A stretch of DNA of 41,160 nt, taken from an uncultured Clostridia bacterium (GTDB taxonomy: Bacteria > Bacillota > Clostridia > Oscillospirales > Oscillospiraceae). Positions 36,108 through 41,160 of the stretch are shown in pieces. The notes under the pieces are model-generated. The model was not told the DNA's origin and did no database searches. It was given only the letters and a program-made list of their open reading frames with translations. The DNA lies in NCBI GenBank assembly GCA_946625125.1, contig CAMOSU010000008.1, forward strand, positions 1 through 41,160, given 5' to 3'. Positions within the stretch are counted from its first letter, which is position 1. Every line of letters begins with the position of its first letter. Position numbers and translations under genes: made by a program.

Positions 36108-39100
36108 ATGAAGCTGAAAAGAAGTATTGCGCTGTTCCTTTGTCTGCTGCTGGTGATTTCCCTGCTCCCGACGGTGACTGCCGCCGACGTCAACGGGTAC
36201 TACAACGCGGACTATCTGGAAGACAGCGCGGCCATGGCCTGGGACGAGGAGGGACTCGGGGTGGTTTACAGTCCCCAGGCGAGCACCTGGAAGGTCTGGT
36301 CCCCCACGGCCAAGCATGTTCAGCTCCGCCTGTATGCCACCGGCTCCGACGAGGAGGCCGGCGCGGCGGTGCTGGGAACCTATACCATGGAGCAAGACCC
36401 CCAGACAGGAGTCTGGTCTTTGACCCTGGATGGAGATTACAAAAACGTCTATTACAGCTATCTCGTCACGGTCCGGGGGCAGACCCATGAAACCCGGGAT
36501 ATCTACGCCAAGGCCGCGGGCGTCAACGGCTACCGCTCCATGGTGGTGGATCTGGACGCCACGGACCCGGCGGGCTGGGACAGCGATCAGCACGTTCTGC
36601 CCGAGTCGGGAAGCGACGCGGTGATCTGGGAGGTCCACGTCCGGGACTTCTCCATCTCCGAAAGCTCCGGCGTCAGTGCCGGACACCGGGGCAAGTATCT
36701 GGCCTTTACCGAGGCGAATACCACGGTGGACGGAGACAGCAGCCGCCCCTCCACCTGCGTCAGCTATCTCAAGGAAATGGGCGTCAACACGGTGCATCTG
36801 CTGCCGGTTTATGATTTCGGTTCCGTGGATGAGACCGTCACCGACGATCCCGCCAACCGGAACTGGGGCTACGATCCCATCAACTACAATGTACCCGAGG
36901 GCTCCTATTCCACGGACCCCTACCACGGCAGCGCCAGAATCACCGAATTTAAGCAGATGGTTCAGGCACTGCACGAGGCAGGAATCTCCGTGGTGATGGA
37001 CGTGGTTTACAACCACACCTTCGACATCGACACCCACCAGTACGGCCATCCTCTGCTGTACAACAACGCCTTCAACGAGACGGTGCCGGGCTACTATTTC
37101 CGCATGTCCGGTCCCACCAGCTTCTATGACGGCTCCGGCTGCGGCAACGTCACCGCCTCGGACAAGCTGATGTTCCGGAAGTACATGGTGGAATCCGTGC
37201 TCTACTGGGCCACGGAGTACCACATCGACGGCTTCCGCTTCGATCTCATGGGCTGTCACGACGTGGACACCATGAATCTCATCCGGGCCAGGCTGGATGA
37301 GCTGGATCAGGGAGAGGGAAGCAAGATTCTCATGTACGGCGAGCCCTGGACAGGCGGAAGCACCGGAATCGCCAACGGCTGCACCCAGGACAATGTGAAG
37401 CTCTACGGGCTCAACGCGCGCATCGCTCTCTTCTGCGACTGGATGCGGGACGCCATCAAGGGCGACCCCAACGGAACAAGCTGGGGCTGGGTCCAGGGAG
37501 ACAGCACCAAGGCCGGGGCCGTCCTGGGAGGCCTGAATGCCAACGACAGCCGACTCTACGCCCCCTCTCAGACAGTAACATACGCCGACGCCCACGACAA
37601 TCTGATCCTATGGGACAAGCTTCTCAACTCCAACGGCAGTCAGGCCTGGAACGTCTACACCGGCTCCGACGCGGAGACCTGGCTCAAGCAGCTCAATCTG
37701 GCAAAGACCATTGTGCTCATGTCCCAGGGCATGGCCTTCAATGTGGCCGGTACGGAGTTTGCCAGGAGCAAGCAGGGCAGCGCCGACAGCTACAATGCTC
37801 CGGACTCCGTCAACGCCATTGACTGGAGCCTTCGGGAGACCAACGCTGCCTACGCGGATTATTACAAGGGCTTGATTCAGATTCGGCAGCGCTTCTCTCC
37901 CATTACGAACCCGACCCAGGCGTACCCCAAGTACAACCTGGAGGGCAGCAGCAATAGCTGCATCGCCCTTCGCATTCCCAACAGCACGGAAGGGGAGTGG
38001 CGAAATCTGATTCTGATTCTCAACGACGCCGCTTCTCCCGCTTCTGTAACCCTGCCCGAGGGCACCTGGGTCCAGATCTCCGACGGCCAACAAGTGGACC
38101 TGGAGGGCCTTGCCCAGTGCAGCGGAAGCTATACCGTACCCGGCTATGGCTCCGCCATTCTGGTAAACGACGCGGAAATCCAGCAGCCGGAGCCGGAGCC
38201 CGACGACGACTACTATCTGGTGGGCTACATCAACGGCGCCGATTACGGCTGCGAGGCTGACGCCGGCAACAAGGGCGTTTACCGCTTTGAAAACGGCAGT
38301 CTTACCGCCTGCTTCAGCTCCGACAGCTATGTTTATGTCAAGACCGGAGACAACAGCCGCTGGTATATGACAGACGGCTGGCTGGGAACCGAGATCAGCT
38401 CCGCCCAGCTCTATCTCACGGAGAGTCTGGAGGGCAGAGGCAACAAGCTCTTTGTTCCCGGCAATACGGAGATTCAGTTTACTCTGACGGAAAACAGCGA
38501 CGGGAGCCTGACGCTCTCCTACGTCACAGTGGGCGGCTCCGATTCCGGAGAGGACCCGGAGGACCCGGGCTATTATCTCATCGGCTACATCAACGGAGCC
38601 AATTACGGCTGCGAGGAGGATTATCTGAACCTGGGGGACTACCGCTTTGAGAACGGCAGCCTGACAGCCAGCTTCAATCAGGACAGCTATGTCTTTGTCA
38701 AAACCGGCGACAACGCAAGCTGGTATATGACCGACGGCTGGCTGGGAACGGAAACCAGCTCCGCCGTTTTGTACGACACCGCCAAGTATCCCAGCATCTC
38801 CGCCAACAAGCTCTATGTTCCCGGCGGGGTGAGCCTGCGCTTTAGCCTGACGGACAATGGCAATGATACCCTGAGCCTGTCCTACAGCCCACTGCGGGAG
38901 GGGCAGGAGGCTTCTGTTAACCGCAAGCTTCGGAACGAAAAGGGAAGCCCCTCCGGGGCGGAGAGCGGGCAGAACGCCGTTGCCGGAGAGAGCAAGGACG
39001 CCTTGATTCTCCACTGCTGGAACTGGAGCTATGACACCATCCGGCAGCAGCTTCCCGCCATCCAGGCCGCGGGCTATACCGCGGTCCAGACCTCTCCCGC

Positions 39101-41160
39101 CCAGCCTCACTCCGGCTATCGCACAGGGGAGATCGGCACCGGGGACTGGTGGATGCTGTATCAGCCTGTGGGCCTGCACATCGCCCAGGAGGGCCAGTCC
39201 TGGCTGGGCAGTGAAAGCGAGCTGCGGGCGCTCTGCCAGGAGGCCCACCAGCTTGGCATCGAGGTGATTGTAGACGTGGTGTCCAACCACATCTGCAACG
39301 CCTACAACGACATCGCCGCAACGGGAACAGACCCCAAGGGCAGCGACCAGATCGTTGCCAGCAGCGGCGACCGGGTGGGCTATCGCTTTGAGACTCTGCC
39401 TTCCTCCCAGGTGGCGGACTTCAACCCGGAGCTGGCGGACAGCCAATACTACCGGGATTACGTATTCTGCGACGACAACAGCACCGAGGCGGTGGTACAC
39501 GGCAACATCGGCATGCCGGATTTCCGCACCGAGGACCCTGTGGTACAGAACGCGGTGAAAACCTATCTGTGCGAGCTCATTGACGCCGGGGTGGACGGCT
39601 TCCGCTTTGACGCCGCCAAGCACATTGAAACCCCCGCCGACGGAGCCTATGCCTCGGAGTTCTGGCCCAATGTTCTGGGAGGCGCGGAGCAATACGCCGC
39701 TGATCAGGGAAAGAGTATCTGGGCTTATGGCGAGGTGCTTTCCACTGCGGGCCGCACCAGAAGGATGAATGACTACGCCCCCTACATGGACATGACGGAG
39801 ATCAGCTACGCCTATACCATAACCCAGGGCTTTGGGGATCACCGGGGCGCCGAGACCGTCGCCAACCAGCTCTTCAAGGACTGGCTGTCAGCGGATCAGG
39901 AAACCCTGGCTGCCGACGATCTGGTACTGATGGCGGAATCCCACGATATGTACGCTGACGCCCACAATTCCTTCTCCCGCTACGGCACTGAGGTCATTCA
40001 CAAGGCTTGGGCCGTGGCCGCGGCCAGAGCGGACGCCTCCGCCCTGTACTTTGCCCGTCCGGCGGGCTACGCCGTGGGCATCAACCAGGAGGACCCCAGC
40101 GCGGGATATCCCACGGGAACCCTGGGCGCCTGCGAAAGCTTCGACTGGAAGGCCCCGGAGGTAGCGGCGGTCAATCGCTTCCACAATGATTTCATTGGAG
40201 CCCAGGAGCAGGTCTACGCCGCCGGGAATTTTGTGGTGGTGGAGCGTTATGACAGCGAGGATTCCGGCGCTGTGGTGGTGAATGCCCAGGACAGCATCGC
40301 GTCTGCCTCCTTCCAGGTCCGCGCTCTTACGGAGGGCAGCTACTACGACCAATTGACCGGCAACGAGTTCCAACTGGTCAACGGCGTCCTCACGGGCAAT
40401 GTGGGAGCCACCGGCATCGCCGTGCTGCGGACAGCGCCTCCCGCCGTCTGCGAGCATCCCGCCCAGGAGCTCTACACCGTCAGCAGAGAAGCAAGCTGCA
40501 CCGAGGATGGCTATGAAGCCGTCTACTGCGGTCTCTGCGGGCGCATGGTGGAGCAGCTCAGCTATACCCCGGCTCTGGGCCACGTCGACCTGGACGCGGA
40601 CCTGCGCTGTGACCGCTGCGGCAGCTATCTCGGCGTTGTCAGCGTGTATTACGTGGACGCCCTGGACTGGGTGGTAAAGAATGATTATTACCGCAGCGTC
40701 AACGCCTACGCCTACGGCGAAGGCGGAGAGAATGAAGCCTGGCCCGGAGTTCCCATGGAATACATCGGCCACAGCGTGGATGGCCACGGCATCTGGAAGA
40801 TTGAGCTGAATCCTGAGCGGTATCAGACTCTGAAGCTGGTGGGCTTCCCCGGGGAAAGCGACGAGGTGAAAACCGTGAATCTTCCCTTTGCCGCCGACGG
40901 TGAAACACGAAACAACCGGGTGGTTTACCGGGGGCAGGATGAGCTTCAGAGCTCCGATTATGGCCCGGAATATCAAGCCGGAATTGTGGAGGATCTGGAA
41001 GCAGTTTGCGCCCACAGCGGCTATCTCATCGTCAATGTCCCAGGGAGCGGGGAATGCCGGATCTGCGACTGCTGCGGAAAGAATCTGGATCAAAACGCAG
41101 CGCCTGAGCCCATTGAGACCACGGATCTCAAGCTCTTCGAGTCCGTCACCGTGGGGACCA
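36108..41160 (+). CDS. Secreted multidomain pullulanase-alpha-amylase (two GH13 domains), truncated by the window edge
   Basis: Signal peptide MKLKRSIALFLCLLLVISLLPTVTAAD. GH13 #1: NWGYDPINYNVPEGSYS, VVMDVVYNHTFD, DGFRFDLMG, LMYGEPW, YADAHDN. GH13 #2: EVIVDVVSNHI, VDGFRFDAAKHIE, IWAYGEVL, LMAESHDMY. Frame checked at 36108, 38997 and 40644 (all the same phase). Confidence 0.9.
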   Translation, partial: MKLKRSIALFLCLLLVISLLPTVTAADVNGYYNADYLEDSAAMAWDEEGLGVVYSPQASTWKVWSPTAKHVQLRLYATGSDEEAGAAVLGTYTMEQDPQTGVWSLTLDGDYKNVYYSYLVTVRGQTHETRDIYAKAAGVNGYRSMVVDLDATDPAGWDSDQHVLPESGSDAVIWEVHVRDFSISESSGVSAGHRGKYLAFTEANTTVDGDSSRPSTCVSYLKEMGVNTVHLLPVYDFGSVDETVTDDPANRNWGYDPINYNVPEGSYSTDPYHGSARITEFKQMVQALHEAGISVVMDVVYNHTFDIDTHQYGHPLLYNNAFNETVPGYYFRMSGPTSFYDGSGCGNVTASDKLMFRKYMVESVLYWATEYHIDGFRFDLMGCHDVDTMNLIRARLDELDQGEGSKILMYGEPWTGGSTGIANGCTQDNVKLYGLNARIALFCDWMRDAIKGDPNGTSWGWVQGDSTKAGAVLGGLNANDSRLYAPSQTVTYADAHDNLILWDKLLNSNGSQAWNVYTGSDAETWLKQLNLAKTIVLMSQGMAFNVAGTEFARSKQGSADSYNAPDSVNAIDWSLRETNAAYADYYKGLIQIRQRFSPITNPTQAYPKYNLEGSSNSCIALRIPNSTEGEWRNLILILNDAASPASVTLPEGTWVQISDGQQVDLEGLAQCSGSYTVPGYGSAILVNDAEIQQPEPEPDDDYYLVGYINGADYGCEADAGNKGVYRFENGSLTACFSSDSYVYVKTGDNSRWYMTDGWLGTEISSAQLYLTESLEGRGNKLFVPGNTEIQFTLTENSDGSLTLSYVTVGGSDSGEDPEDPGYYLIGYINGANYGCEEDYLNLGDYRFENGSLTASFNQDSYVFVKTGDNASWYMTDGWLGTETSSAVLYDTAKYPSISANKLYVPGGVSLRFSLTDNGNDTLSLSYSPLREGQEASVNRKLRNEKGSPSGAESGQNAVAGESKDALILHCWNWSYDTIRQQLPAIQAAGYTAVQTSPAQPHSGYRTGEIGTGDWWMLYQPVGLHIAQEGQSWLGSESELRALCQEAHQLGIEVIVDVVSNHICNAYNDIAATGTDPKGSDQIVASSGDRVGYRFETLPSSQVADFNPELADSQYYRDYVFCDDNSTEAVVHGNIGMPDFRTEDPVVQNAVKTYLCELIDAGVDGFRFDAAKHIETPADGAYASEFWPNVLGGAEQYAADQGKSIWAYGEVLSTAGRTRRMNDYAPYMDMTEISYAYTITQGFGDHRGAETVANQLFKDWLSADQETLAADDLVLMAESHDMYADAHNSFSRYGTEVIHKAWAVAAARADASALYFARPAGYAVGINQEDPSAGYPTGTLGACESFDWKAPEVAAVNRFHNDFIGAQEQVYAAGNFVVVERYDSEDSGAVVVNAQDSIASASFQVRALTEGSYYDQLTGNEFQLVNGVLTGNVGATGIAVLRTAPPAVCEHPAQELYTVSREASCTEDGYEAVYCGLCGRMVEQLSYTPALGHVDLDADLRCDRCGSYLGVVSVYYVDALDWVVKNDYYRSVNAYAYGEGGENEAWPGVPMEYIGHSVDGHGIWKIELNPERYQTLKLVGFPGESDEVKTVNLPFAADGETRNNRVVYRGQDELQSSDYGPEYQAGIVEDLEAVCAHSGYLIVNVPGSGECRICDCCGKNLDQNAAPEPIETTDLKLFESVTVGT
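38211..38535 (+). repeat. First copy of a duplicated ~108-aa module inside the amylase protein
   Basis: YYLVGYINGADYGCEADAGNKGVYRFENGSLTACFSSDSYVYVKTGDNSRWYMTDGWLGTEISSAQLY... Confidence 0.85.
38571..38890 (+). repeat. Second copy of the duplicated ~108-aa module
   Basis: YYLIGYINGANYGCEEDYLNLGDYRFENGSLTASFNQDSYVFVKTGDNASWYMTDGWLGTETSSAVLY... Confidence 0.85.

Noticed and set aside
36017-36490. 157-aa plus ORF at the start of the amylase gene
   Set aside because: Different frame from the signal-peptide/GH13 frame starting at ATG 36108 with a good RBS; no domain.
37608-39842. 744-aa minus-strand ORF antisense to the amylase gene
   Set aside because: Low-complexity Val/Gly/Ala/His-rich translation with no recognisable domain; shadow ORF from codon bias of a high-GC gene whose sense strand encodes clear GH13 motifs.

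Overview
The window is a gene-dense, high-GC stretch that looks like a Clostridia/Oscillospiraceae-type Firmicutes chromosome; taxonomy is inferred from gene content and signals only. In order it contains: (1) housekeeping/envelope genes (WecG/TagA GT, DJ-1/PfpI, MltG, U32 peptidase). (2) A long co-directional surface-polysaccharide locus (~4.1-20.4 kb) with PIG-L deacetylase, PglC/WbaP-type initiating transferase, formyltransferase, atypical SDR, four GT4s, Wzy-like polymerase, LicD, Wzx-like flippase, TagB/F-like transferase and a CapE/CapG/CapF set for UDP-L-FucNAc. (3) At its 3' end, a SIR2-domain ORF and a TPR ORF in the SAME reading frame, separated only by a TAA plus three codons, followed by a ~186-bp MITE-like element and a 38-bp perfect palindrome. 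(4) A convergent nucleotidyltransferase, PepD, a MATE transporter and an ABC exporter. (5) A NahK / ROK-like / NagA amino-sugar operon running into an NMT1-type ABC importer. (6) asnS on the minus strand, divergent from (7) a very large secreted pullulanase-amylase protein that runs off the right edge and is absent from the supplied ORF track. The most unusual item is the in-frame interrupted SIR2-TPR gene (candidate NADase/defence protein) with its adjacent MITE at the end of the capsule locus. No CRISPR array, rRNA or tRNA was recognised.
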